Below are positions 10,364 to 20,114 of a stretch of DNA of 22,635 nucleotides, one piece after another; position 1 is the stretch's first letter, and the number at the start of each line of letters is the position of its first letter. The stretch is from Apostichopus leukothele (lineage: Eukaryota; Echinodermata; Holothuroidea; Aspidochirotida; Stichopodidae): contig JAAAKB020000009.1 of assembly GCA_010014835.2 (NCBI GenBank), positions 83,676 to 106,310 of the forward strand, given 5' to 3'. The notes beneath the pieces were generated by a model. That model did no database searches. It was not told the origin of the DNA and was given only the letters and a program-made list of their open reading frames with translations. The position numbers and the translations under genes were made by a program.

Positions 10364-11002
10364 CTTGGGGGAAGGATAAGAAAACAATACATGATTATTT
10401 ATCTCTGAGAAGGGAAGACTCAGTTTCCAAACAATGCAGTAATAATTTGCAGCAATAGCAACTACTAAACTGAAATCTCTGGTCATCATAATGCTGAAGA
10501 ACACTCACAAGAACAGTACAGGACACTTGACATGATACACTGATCTATAATAACTCACAAGGGTCAAGGGTCATAAACACTGGTCCCAATATGTAACATG
10601 CTACAATCGTCTAAAAGTGTTCCAAAATCACTTTCCTGAAGATTCTCACCATCAAAATTACTCCAAAAAATTCAGGAGTACTAATTAGAGATCCTTGAAA
10701 TGTCTCATTGAGGGGAAAAGGAGATTAATGATGGCAGTGAAAGGTTCATTGAAGTTTGAGATGAGTGACAATGGAGTTCTCTCGCCATGCTCAAAATTAA
10801 CAGAGGTCGTATTTATGGAAGAAGAGCTCTTCTGAGACATATTTTAGAAGTTTCAAGGTAAAACACATCGTTTTAAAGCAACTTAAATTATGTTTCCTCA
10901 AGACCGTTTTTTAGTTCGGTCACAGCTGCCAAATTGGAACCTTAAATACGGTCTAGCGTGCGTTACTCACAGGATTAATGCACGATCGGGGGATAATGCA
11001 AG

Positions 11003-11102
11003 NNNNNNNNNNNNNNNNNNNNNNNNNNNNNNNNNNNNNNNNNNNNNNNNNNNNNNNNNNNNNNNNNNNNNNNNNNNNNNNNNNNNNNNNNNNNNNNNNN
11101 NN
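11003..11102. other. Assembly gap (100 N)
   Basis: Exactly 100 undefined bases, the usual placeholder for a gap of unknown size. The contig to the left carries the KAT6 central and small exons; the contig to the right carries NFKBIL1 and the KAT6 N-terminal exon. The true distance, and even the join itself, cannot be judged from the sequence. Confidence 0.97.
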
Positions 11103-11165
11103 CCCCAGGCCGGCCATCAGTCTTCAGCCCCCCCCCCCACTCAAAAGTACCTTCCTACGCCACTG
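11103..11165 (-). mobile_element. Terminus of a CAGTGGCG-type (hAT-like) element abutting the gap
   Basis: Read on the minus strand, the sequence begins CAGTGGCGTAGGAAGGTACT, then runs through a G-tract and CTGAAGACTGATGGCCGGCC before reaching the N run. CAGTGGCGTAG is a widespread terminus of hAT-like non-autonomous elements in invertebrates and fish. The other end is not visible, so the element extends into the gap. The bases beyond the terminus (11166-11173, TATATGCA) would be the target duplication. The repeat probably explains why the assembly breaks here. Confidence 0.55.
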
Positions 11166-11604
11166 TATATGCATGTACGATAAATTGACTCCATTTCCTT
11201 GAATTGACTCAATTTGTCATTTTTTTTCAATGGGGGAGGGAGGGACTCGGGTCTAACTTGGTTGGACTCTTTCTTTGGACGCACTTTATGAGTTAGTACA
11301 ACTAAAACATTGACACAGGTGGTTCACTGTGTGACATGTGCAGGTCACTGAGTGTCGTTTGTGAAGCTCTAATGTGGGTGATAAAAACAGTTTCCAAAGT
11401 TAACTTTTCTGTTTCTCCGAGCCGTAGACTTTACTCCCAGTTCGAGACATGGAAAAGGTTATCTCATTGAGGAAATGCTTTGAGAATGATGGCAGTTAAA
11501 ATACGAATTGACGTTTATACAGGACTGACTTTCTAGAAGATTTTTATGGCCACGTGCTTTATCTAAACTATTCCCTGACCTGTCGGGTTAGTATGGATCT
11601 CCAT

Positions 11605-11625
11605 TCTCTCTCTCTCTCTCTCTCT
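11605..11625. repeat. (TC)n microsatellite
   Basis: About ten TC units in a region with no recognisable gene. Confidence 0.93.
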
Positions 11626-11928
11626 GCTACCAGTTTTCACGCAAGTTCTGCACGGCGCCCCCAGTGACTTACTTCAACTTAAGGTGAAGCCGACTGTCTC
11701 TTCCTTCCAAATCTAAAGTTTTACTACAACTCGAACCACTGTGACCTCAGGATGGTGTTCCAACAACTGTCCAGCCCTCGAATTTTTCCCCAACGCGGTC
11801 ATGGGAGCGAGGTATGCAAATCTTGGCCTTTCCCGCGATGGCCAAAAAAAAATTCGGATCCAGCCCTTAATCTGTGGCAAGCCCTGTACAGTCCATTCTT
11901 TATTAGCGGTGTGTTTGTAGGGAGGGGA

Positions 11929-12060
11929 ATTTAGAATCAGTGACCGGAAGCATAGATGAGGTGTCTATTGACCGTGACCTTGTTATCCTAACCTTGTCAC
12001 TCTGACATGTAAACAATGTATGAGGTGTACTTTACGTACTTCAGGACACTGATTCTAAAT
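11929..12060. repeat. 132-bp foldback with 14-bp perfect inverted ends
   Basis: ATTTAGAATCAGTG at 11929-11942 is matched exactly by its reverse complement at 12047-12060, and pairing continues less perfectly inward (GAAG against CTTC). Size and form fit a short MITE or a hairpin-forming element. I could not see a clear flanking target duplication, so the class is unassigned. Confidence 0.6.
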
Positions 12061-12389
12061 CAGAGCCTATTCCTACTTTGTTTCTTATTAGAAACATAGC
12101 ATTTCCTCTGTATATGTTCATGAATAGTTTACACAACACACAAAACCACAGATACTCTCAATTCTTTTTTTCTTGATGCTGTTAAGATATTTATAATTGA
12201 ACTTCACTAAACCTGAACAGTTGTATCTTTTTCACAGAACAGCTGCCTACGTCTGCCTAACGACCAAAATTGATAGCTAACTTTCAGCTTAAATCAGCTT
12301 GTGCCATTGGAGTATAATAAGGTATAACTTTCTTTGTCATTACACATTCATGAACATTTGACATTTCATTGTAAATAACATATATGAGA

Positions 12390-12419
12390 GGGGGAAGACA
12401 GTGGGGAGGGGGGTGGGGG
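12390..12419 (+). other. G-quadruplex-capable tract
   Basis: G-runs at 12390-12394, 12403-12406, 12408-12413 and 12415-12419. The longest spacer is eight bases, but the long runs can be split to satisfy the pattern. Confidence 0.5.
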
Positions 12420-13420
12420 CAGGAGAAGATAAGATTGAAATATCAACAACATACGGTTCAATATTGAAATAAAGATTTGCTACAAATAACCGTTCCTACA
12501 ATTAACACATCAATTCATTATTAAAATGAAATCAACTTTGCAGCTTCTATAAATTAGCCAAGTCAACATTTTTGTTCAACTTCAAAATAACCAAATTAAA
12601 AGCAGTAGAAGAAAAATGAAATAAGAAAAATAAGAAGAAAGAACATGAAGTTTAGACCAATTGTTTTCATTTCACTCTCTTGTTCTGTTAGCTGTTTTAA
12701 TAATAAATTCAGCCCTCAGTAGTTAACTGCTAGCCCATACACCAGATGATATTCATGTCATCAATAATATAGAAAAATTTCTTCCAAAGATTTATATTTC
12801 TTTAAAACGTTCAATTAGTTTCGATAAACAACTTTATTCTTGGCTTATCGTAAATGTTGATCTGTCTGGTGTACAAGAGTTGACAAGATGGTTTGCAGAC
12901 TATCTGACCTATTAAACATCTTATTCATATGTTGTCTCTTACACAACCGTAACCCTGAAAAACCTCCAAGAAAACCGGTGGAACATATTTTACCAGCAGC
13001 AGATTGACAGACTTGAGTAATACTGTTCTATGTAAATATGGCAGAGGTCAAACCATACCCCAACACATGTAACAATGAAGGGAAGACTTCTGCTCAAACT
13101 CACATTACATTTACATGTCCTCTTATCTTAACACAATAATATGCTACAAATTAAACTCTTGACTTCATCCGTGGTGAGCAGAGATGCCATCATAAGGAGA
13201 ATCAACTATGGCAGGGACTTCTCAGTTAATTTTTAAGTTGGAGCAAACGGCCAGAGAGAACCAAAATCTCACCCATACCTAGATTGAGGGATCTGTCAGG
13301 TAGGACCTGTAGGGTACTCAAGACTAAGGCCTTAAGGGTCTGTATGAACCTAATAAATCCAAAATTTATAGGGCTCACTGTTTGTCCACGTTGTTTACCA
13401 AACGACATCCATTCTTAAAA

Positions 13421-13603
13421 ATTTACTGTTACAGAATGTAAGTCTGTTATATCCAATGTCTATTTATTGTTACAGTATTTAAGTCTGTTATATCCAATGT
13501 CTATTTACTGTTACAGTATGTAAGTCAGTTATATCCAATGTCTATTTACTGTTACAGTATGTAAGTCTGTTATATCCAATGTCTATTTACTGTAACAGTA
13601 TCA
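13421..13603. repeat. 41-bp minisatellite, about 4.4 copies
   Basis: Copies of a unit with landmarks ATTTACTGTTACAGTATGTA and then AGTCTGTTATATCCAATGTC start at 13421, 13462, 13503, 13544 and 13585 (partial). Spacing is exactly 41 bp and the copies differ by only a few substitutions. The array lies about 400-580 bp downstream of the NFKBIL1 stop, possibly in its 3' UTR or flank. Confidence 0.92.
13463..13468 (-). terminator. Possible NFKBIL1 polyadenylation signal (AATAAA)
   Basis: On the minus strand AATAAA lies about 540 nt after the NFKBIL1 stop, inside the second copy of the 41-bp minisatellite. The equivalent position in the other copies reads AGTAAA, so one substitution distinguishes this copy. 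Use as a cleavage signal is inference; AATAAA is common by chance in AT-rich DNA. Confidence 0.3.
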
Positions 13604-14003
13604 GGCACAGGGATATCAAAATGAAAACCTGTCTTTTGAGAACATAAAAAAGGGCATGAATATTGTCACCAAATTAAGCATGATAAAAACTGCTGGGAGT
13701 TTTCAATCTCCAAATAGTTGCCAGTGATAGAGGTTGTTTCTCGTGGACAAATTAAACGTCTGACGCTCTGAGGCTGGCAGTAAACATGCTGTTGAAGTTT
13801 GAACAAACATGAGTGACCATTACTTCACTCCCTAGCATATTTAGGGGCAATAGTGATGACCTTTATGCAAATTTTCCTCTTTCTTTCCACTCCTCCTCCT
13901 CTGCGTCATATCTTTCGATGATGTCGGCTGACCTACTTCCTGAATGGCTCCTCTCTGAATCCACCCTTCTTCATTTGGGCCAGTTTTCTCTAAAACTCTT
14001 CAC

Positions 14004-14554
14004 TCAGTAATCCCACTCGTCCTTCTTCTCACCCTCCTCGCCGGCCTTGTTCAGTGCCTGCGAGAGTTCTTTGACCTTATCCAATATCCTCTCGCGATCG
14101 CTCTCCTTCAGTCTCTTTCCGAACTTCTGCATGAATTTATCCGGATGCCAGGTCCGTTGGTGGGTCCGCAGGTATTTCTTCAAGTCCTCGGCACTCATTT
14201 TAGATTTGTCGCTGACCAAGATGGTGACCATGTGATCGGTATTGTCCGTGCTGCCCGGCCAAGGGATGTCGTCGAATGCCACGTCTTCACCATCCTCCGC
14301 CTCGAAGGCTGCCATCCTCTTTTCGTATCTCAATCTCATCAACAATGTGTGGTTTTGCCTATCGGGTCCGCGTTTCTGTTTCTTCTTGTGTTTGGCGTTC
14401 CGGCTATTCTCATCCTCAGTTTTCCTCTTCTTCTGCTCTCTGGATTCAGTCTCTTGCTCTGGGAGCCTGCCTCCCTTTCTCTTCGCTCTGTGTTCTGACG
14501 TTAACCTGTCCGCCCAATCGTCGAACGACTCCTGTGGCTTCTCGTCGCCGAACC
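14004..14554 (-). CDS. NFKBIL1: NFKBIL1 exon 4 (basic linker and C-terminal J-like domain)
   Basis: The last coding exon has acceptor GTCATTTCAG|GG and terminates with TGA at 14004-14006. It encodes 182 residues after the split Gly. FDDWADRLTSEH matches human FSAWSDRLAREH. A charged lysine/arginine/glutamate-rich linker follows, then DIPWPG (human DVPWPC) and the C-terminal segment LKKYLRTHQRTWHPDKF (human LRRYLRVQQVRWHPDRF). This part ends with ELSQALN, as in the family. The segment looks like helices II-III of a DnaJ J-domain, with the HPD tripeptide at residues 309-311 of the assembled protein. Whether it stimulates an Hsp70 is unknown; the resemblance is what the sequence shows. No AATAAA lies immediately after the stop; the first I see is about 540 nt downstream. 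Confidence 0.93.
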
Positions 14555-15246
14555 CTGAAATGACACGCAGAGAGAAATGCATTTCATAACCCTGCTCAAC
14601 ATTACCGGGCCTCCACGGATAGGTCGCACGTAGTGACAGGTAGAGGCTGGCACTTATTTTGTATGAAACATTTTGTAAATGAATGTATGCTTGTCAAAAA
14701 AAAAGTACAATCTCTTTTCCCATTCCCCGAAAATATTCTTGGGACATTTGAGTCCCCCTCACAACTACCTTCCCCCCCCCCCTTTCTTCAGTTTTCACTT
14801 ACTTTTTCCACTCAGTGAAATTTGTCCTTTCTGAGTACACATCCTACATTTCACCTTCATCTTTCTCTGACCAAATGTATCATTCAATAAGTTTGCAAAG
14901 CAAATCAATATATTTCTACATTAACCCTATACGCATGATTCTGGTATGGTATACACCTTATACCCAAATGCTCTTTGCTTGAAGGTGCTCAGAGAGTAGT
15001 ACTAGATATGCTACAGTCAGAGGCTCTTGCTAATTAAGTCTCTTTTTAATTTTTAAAGTGGGTGGTTATATTTTAACATAATCTTCTTTGTAGTTTAAGG
15101 AATGTTTTGTTTTACCATTCAGTACTGAACATACAGTACTAAGGTTACAATGTAAAGCTGTTATGAATATTGTGCACTTTTGTGGTCTGGCCTTTGCCTA
15201 TGAGACATAAGATAAACAATGACCTGTGACCTTCAAAATCACTTAC

Positions 15247-15343
15247 CTTCGTAATAACTGTTTTCTGGTAAGTTATCACTCATATCGTCTTCCCATGCCC
15301 TGCTCAGTTTCTCCTTCCATTCATCCTCTTCAGTTCTCACTTT
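15247..15343 (-). CDS. NFKBIL1: NFKBIL1 exon 3 (acidic linker)
   Basis: This is a 97-bp exon found by splice-aware reading. The acceptor is TATTATTGCAG|AAA and the donor is GAAG|GTAAGT. It encodes 32 residues, starting KVRTEEDEWKEKLSRAWEDD, plus one base that makes Gly with exon 4. It corresponds to the human segment EREWRQKLQGELEDEWQEVM, with the conserved E-W-K/R-x-K-L core. Phase 0 in and phase 1 out agree with both neighbouring exons. Confidence 0.88.
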
Positions 15344-16079
15344 CTGCAATAATAATGATAAAAATGATAAAAACTGATTAACAACGTTCACTCAACCAGG
15401 GAATAATTTGTCCAGCATTGTATCGCATTATGCTAAACAAAATGGTCAAATTGCTATACGAATCCACAGATGTATAGCTGTTTTTTTTTAAGTCAGGAAC
15501 CATAGTACTCTGAGACAAAATTGGGAGTCTTCAACACTGCTACACAAAATTTGAACGGTAAATTACTTCCTGTAAACACCAGCTTTTTTTGGCTTTGTTT
15601 TCACATAAATTTTGCAAAGGACGGTTAAAATTTAATCACTTTCTTTGCCACTGCTTTCTGATCTTCCTTTCTTGGACAATTTCCCTTAAGAATGAGTTTT
15701 AAGTGAATAAATAATATTCTACGGAACACTGTCTTCATATTCTCATACTAAACTATACAAGCCAATTTGCTTGCTCCCTTAGAAATTTAACATTATGGTA
15801 AGCGTTCTTCAAGTAGTATAGCAAAGTCACAATTTTCAAGGGTGTGGGAACTTCCAGAAGCTTACTTCACAGCCAGTAGTTTATATTTACTCATGGTGGC
15901 TAGTACACATCCTTCATGCTAAGCTCATACAGAGTAAACTATATTGAAGGAGCCGCTTTTGTTTAGAAGAAACATTTATTAAGAGATTATACATTACTTC
16001 TTAATTCATCATTCAAGTTTAAAACCATTAGAGCAATTCACATATTTTGAGGATTGTAAATGTTCTCGTGTTTACTTAC

Positions 16080-16213
16080 TTGTCCAATTGTCATGCCCTG
16101 TTCTGTAACAAACTTCTTTAGAAGATGACGGGCTGTTTGTCCAGATTTATTCTCAATGTCCAAAATGTCTGGAGGACTGTACTTCAGAATTGTGAGAGCA
16201 ATAGTTTTGAAAT
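16080..16213 (-). CDS. NFKBIL1: NFKBIL1 exon 2 (end of ankyrin region)
   Basis: The acceptor is TGCTCTTCAG|AT and the donor is the near-perfect ACAA|GTAAGT. The exon completes the Asp codon begun in exon 1 and encodes 44 residues, ending in phase 0. The peptide FKTIALTILKYSPPDILDIE followed by NKSGQTARHLL aligns with the human stretch DFFLPLLSRCPSAMGIKNKDGETPGQIL, so it completes the ankyrin repeats. Exon 3 lies 736 bp downstream. The reading continues into intron sequence if the donor is ignored, which explains the longer open frame seen here. Confidence 0.9.
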
Positions 16214-17750
16214 CTGAAGAGCAGAATACATGGTTTATTAGCAATGATATGAGTTTGGTATTTCTTTCTGTAGTTTAATAATATTACTATTTGCTGTTAC
16301 CAGACTTACAACAATACCCACTGCCCAAATTTTGTTTGTGTTTAATCTTTATTGTCAGTATGCAGGTTAACTTGGGGTGTATTCAACCCGCAACATATAC
16401 TAGGTGGATCTTTTAGTTTGTATCAGGTGGAAATATAAACAAATTGTGGTATTTTTATGGTTACTTTAGAAGTGTACAGTGGAAGGTTGTTAAGCCTACT
16501 ATGCACTTCTAAAGGCTACGTCGCAGAATGGGTGCACCCATGGCCACATCGGTACTATTTGGGTGCAGGCAGTAGCTATCAATGGAACATGCTAATTTGT
16601 GTGTGGATGCCAGTATATGGATCGAAAAAAGTTCAGTGGATGGCTAGATGGTCTGGTGCATGAATCCCAGCTGTTGACAACATGTGCATGCCACTGGTTC
16701 CAATTGATTATAATGCATGGTCTCATGTGATGCTGTATAGCTGACCAGTAAAAGTGTGGTTATGTCCATGGTATACCTTGCAGATTGTGATGCAGTGGTA
16801 TCAACTCTATCAAACACCAATTTTTGTCTGCTGTTGTTTGGCACCCCCATGATTAGTTTCTTTTGTGTGCAACACAAATGCTTTTGCTGGTGAGATGTCA
16901 TTCATGTTCTTCATATATACTTCTCAAGAATCTGTACAATTCAGTTTTCGGCTAGATTGTGCCGACATCGATGCATGAATAATGTGTCTTACACAAGCTG
17001 CAAAATGTATCACCAGGAAACAGGGATTGAGATGTTGACAGGACCCATCAATCAAGTTGTCCGTTTGTATGGACTTAACCTTGTCATAGGCAGGGTACCT
17101 GACTATCTCTCTTGTATGTTAGGGAGGGGCAATAGCATATTTCATCAGCAACTGTACATAAGTGATCATTCATGTCTGCAATCTCCATCTGGTTGATTTG
17201 TTTTACAACATTGACATTTTTGTTGCAGGGCTGACAACAGTTAAAAGTAGGTCTAGTTGTAAAGTGAACTTGGTCTAGAAGCAATGAAGCAAGTGGATGC
17301 ATTACATTTATCTTGTTTTGGTCAGAAGTTAAGTAAATGGATGCCTGCTAGTTGACATATATTCATTAAAGTGATCCCCTTGAAAATAACTGCAATCATC
17401 AGTGGAGTAGCACATTCACAAAGACACTACCTAGTACTAGCTAGTGCTGTCCTATAGACATTTCTGAATGTGATTGTTCTACATGCCATGATACGGAATA
17501 GCAAGGACTAAGCATAAACTCAAAAAGACACAGCTGCTATGTAAACGTTTCTGACCGTGTCATTGAGAAGACTATCAAGTTCGCCTTGGTCTAGTATTAT
17601 GGTAACCACATAAAACTAAAGCGTGTGACTAGCCTAAACCTTACACAGACTGGCCTATCAGTATCACTATCACTGTATCAGTTCTGCGACAGAAGAACGG
17701 ATTTGCAATCATTGTTGAAGAAATGTAGAGTAAAGATTAACAAATCTAAC
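16214..17750. other. NFKBIL1 intron 1
   Basis: A 1.5-kb intron between ankyrin exons, confirmed by matching splice phases. It contains a 14-bp palindrome (ATGGGTGCACCCAT, 16528-16541) and no other structure that I recognise. The short open frames on both strands have no recognisable content. Confidence 0.7.
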
Positions 17751-18036
17751 CCGCTTTGTGACCAGATAAAACTCTTCTCAAAGCAACATGCAAGGCAGTG
17801 TCTCCTTTGGTATGGTCCAGCAAGGCTGGGTCTGCGCCCGTTTGCAGCAATAAAACGACCATTCCACGATGACCACGTTCACATGCCATGTGTAGTAGAG
17901 GCTGGTATTTGTGTATAACAAGTCTTACGGAATTGATATCAATTCGTTTGTGTTCCTTTATAAAGCGTTGCACTTTTGACACTGACCCTTCCAGAACATA
18001 TTCAGCTAACTTTTCTTGTCTTGATTTTCTCCCCAT
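17751..18036 (-). CDS. NFKBIL1: NFKBIL1 exon 1 (ankyrin-repeat region)
   Basis: This is the first coding exon of NF-kappa-B inhibitor-like 1 (IkBL), 95 codons plus one base. It starts at an ATG in strong context (AAAATGG); the reading frame is open further upstream only to a TTG, so the ATG is preferred. Residues 1-24 are basic and helical (MGRKSRQEKLAEYV), like the RRERRFRRYL stretch of the vertebrate protein. Residues about 43-75 form an ankyrin repeat (PLLHMACERGHRGMVVLLL, then TGADPALLD) and a second repeat begins (KGDTALHVALR). The donor is GCGG|GTTAGA, leaving one base that makes Asp with the next exon. Vertebrate NFKBIL1 is a nuclear protein encoded in the MHC class III region and linked to regulation of splicing and inflammation; a nuclear role here is carried over from the family. 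With the other three exons the protein is 355 residues, close to human (381). Confidence 0.92.
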
Positions 18037-18400
18037 TTTGATTTCTACCGACAAAGTTGGCGTAAAGATGAAAATTTGTCAATTACGACACAACGAAATT
18101 TTGTACAGCTGGTGCTTTCCTAGCTTTAAGTCACACTGCAATAATGTGGAACGCCAATAATTTTTTATTTTTTGGGAGGATATATCGTATACCATTCACA
18201 CAGCAACCACGGTAGATTTGAATAAGAAACATACACAACCACTTGTCCGGCAGGCTTACCCACGACTGTGAAAATTGTTTCACTTTTCTTCTGGCTGTTC
18301 ACTGTCTGTCAGCTGACTCTTTTAAAGCAGAGTATATGTTTATCAACCTTATGGCTATGAAGATCACTAGCTTTCAGGGAGGGGCGGTTGCAGCCCTGTG

Positions 18401-18560
18401 ACTTTTGATATCAAAAGTTAAGCTTTTCCCTTAGTTTAAATCTTTTGCTCCTAACTAACGTCGAAATTTCGGTATAAAATTTACTACTGCAATATTTCAA
18501 ATTTCGACTATTTGATATCGAAATTTTGACTTCCATATCAGAATGTCGACTATTTTATCT
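18401..18560. repeat. AT-rich palindromes and a degenerate ~43-bp repeat
   Basis: ACTTTTGATATCAAAAGT (18401-18418) is an 18-bp perfect palindrome and CGAAATTTCG (18462-18471) a 10-bp one. TCGACTATTTGAT and TCGACTATTTTAT recur 43 bp apart (from about 18504 and 18547), with CGAAATTT variants between. The block sits about 0.4-0.5 kb upstream of the NFKBIL1 start codon, so it could be a regulatory cluster or the remains of a transposon; I cannot tell which. Confidence 0.45.
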
Positions 18561-19485
18561 CAAATAAACTATTCTCCTTAAATAAATTACGGCAAGTGAT
18601 GCATGCACCATCAGGATGAAAGCAGCTCTTCATGTGCAATGAACTGTACGGTACCTGCTAAAATGGTAAATCCAGTCAACCGAACGGTATAGAATTACTA
18701 CTGAATTGGACATGATGAGGAAGTCAGTCACAGTGCACTAACACAACACCTGGAAATGACACTTCTTGGGTTTCTCTAATACCAGCAGGTATGTTCCTGA
18801 CTGTGACATTAAGAGATCATGAGACTGTAACCTACTACAATATATACATCAAAAGAGTTAATTGGCATACTGCTTCATTAATCACTGGAAACTATAACTA
18901 CCAGACAAGCAAGACCATCACCGAACAAGAGAGTGTATTACAAGTGGGCTACTCATTCAAAGATACGAACCAAAAAGACAAAAGAATCATGTCAATCAGA
19001 CAAACAGATGGTACGAAGCAACACTTGAAATGAGATGGACGACAACAAAGCCGTATCATATTACATACATCAACATATTGTATGTATAAGTCGGCCTAAA
19101 GACAAAAGCCAGGATCTCGTTTCTTTGTTTCTTTTCTGGCTCACCCTGATAGATCCATCTATGATGAAAAATCAAGACCTACTGTAGGAGGCTTGAAATT
19201 AAATTTCCACTTCTTGCAGGCTGGGTACAAGTAGATAGTGAAAGTGAAATATTATAGAGTGGAGACAAGCAAAGGGCGAAAAAAGTATATTATGTCTCAG
19301 TGGTTGAAAGGAGGAAACTGCTATATTCACAAGACCACAGAGTAAACATTTCTCTATCGCCGAGTGTCATTTAAAGGTGAAAGGAAATATACCAGTAACA
19401 TCAGTACCGCTAAAATTACCAGGTATGGATTTAATACCTTGTAGACAAAACACAATACCTTAAATACCTTCTCCTGGAGCTTGTC

Positions 19486-19491
19486 TTTATT
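19486..19491 (-). terminator. AATAAA signal just past the KAT6 N-terminal exon
   Basis: Reading on from the N-terminal KAT6 exon without splicing gives four more codons (ASIA) and a stop. The AATAAA hexamer follows about 65 nt later. It could serve intronic polyadenylation producing a 185-residue winged-helix/H15 protein. The hexamer is frequent in AT-rich DNA, so this is suggestive only. Confidence 0.35.
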
Positions 19492-19571
19492 TTGTCACTT
19501 CTAGAATAGCTTAAAAAACAGTTACTAACATCTGCTCTTGTAAATCATGTACATAGTCAAGCAATACTTGC

Positions 19572-20114
19572 CTCACTGTGAGAATCATCATGATCATCTG
19601 GGACCTTAAACAGCCTGCCTTCCTTGATGAGTTTTCCCGTGGCCAGGCCCTTCTTTGCAGCTAGGGTCAGCTGACTCCCGAGGTCTGAATCGAGTGTCGG
19701 GTCCACCCGGTGGTGCTGCCGCACATACTTCTCCACACCCTTTATAGTCAACCCTCCGACACCTGTCTCGATAATCACATTCTTGATGAGTTTGAGGAGG
19801 TCACTATTTCTTCCCAAGTGATTGGGATTTTTCTCATGGTTCGCACTGCGACGGCCCCGCATGGCAGAGGCTCCGTCGGGGTCCCTATATGAGGCTACGC
19901 CTTTATTCTCAAACTTAATCACACTCCCATCTCTAACGCACAGCTTCAGCTGTTCAAGGACACAGCTGTCTCTGATATCGCGACCGATGCGCACGGCACT
20001 GCAGATGCGCTCTTCAGAGGGACGCTGCTTCTGCTTGCGGATTTTCCTGATCGCCTCGAGGATCCACTGGGTGTGTTTTGGGTCAGCCAGACAAGACTCA
20101 GCTTCCCTCACCAT
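19572..20114 (-). CDS. KAT6A: KAT6 histone acetyltransferase, N-terminal exon (winged helix + H15)
   Basis: The minus-strand reading from the ATG at 20114 gives 181 codons to the likely splice donor. Residues 14-80 contain TQWILEAIRKIRKQKQRPSE, ERIC and later KGVASYRDPD. These match the SAMD1-like winged helix that opens vertebrate KAT6A and KAT6B. Residues about 103-171 (DLLKLIKNVI, LTIKGVEKYV, AAKKGLATGKLIKEGRLFKV) match the H15 (histone H1/H5-like) domain that follows. In the family, KAT6 is the catalytic subunit of the nuclear MOZ/MORF complex with BRPF, ING5 and MEAF6, acetylating histone H3; the N-terminal winged helices bind DNA. The upstream in-frame leader begins with a TTG, so I place the start at the ATG whose context is ACGATGG and whose MV matches vertebrate KAT6. 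The exon ends either at a GC donor (GAG|GCAAGT, end 19572) or a GT donor (ACA|GTGAGG, end 19577). Any 5' UTR exon is not identified. A single KAT6 usually stands for both vertebrate paralogues in invertebrates, so A versus B is not distinguished. Confidence 0.9.

Larger units (their letters stand above)
10364..14003. other. Non-coding stretch between the KAT6 central exon and NFKBIL1
   Basis: It holds the assembly gap, the element terminus, the foldback, the TC repeat, the G-rich tract and the 41-bp minisatellite. I looked on the minus strand for the cysteine/histidine spacing of PHD fingers and found none. The 3' UTR of NFKBIL1 presumably occupies part of 13400-14003. Confidence 0.55.

Noticed and set aside
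14047-14589. Several plus-strand open frames
   Set aside because: They are antisense to NFKBIL1 exon 4, which has clear homology and matching splice phases.
19572-20114. SAMD1 (atherin) as the identity of the winged-helix exon
   Set aside because: SAMD1 shares the winged helix, but the KQKQRPSEERIC and SYRDPD wording and the directly following H15 domain match KAT6A/KAT6B.
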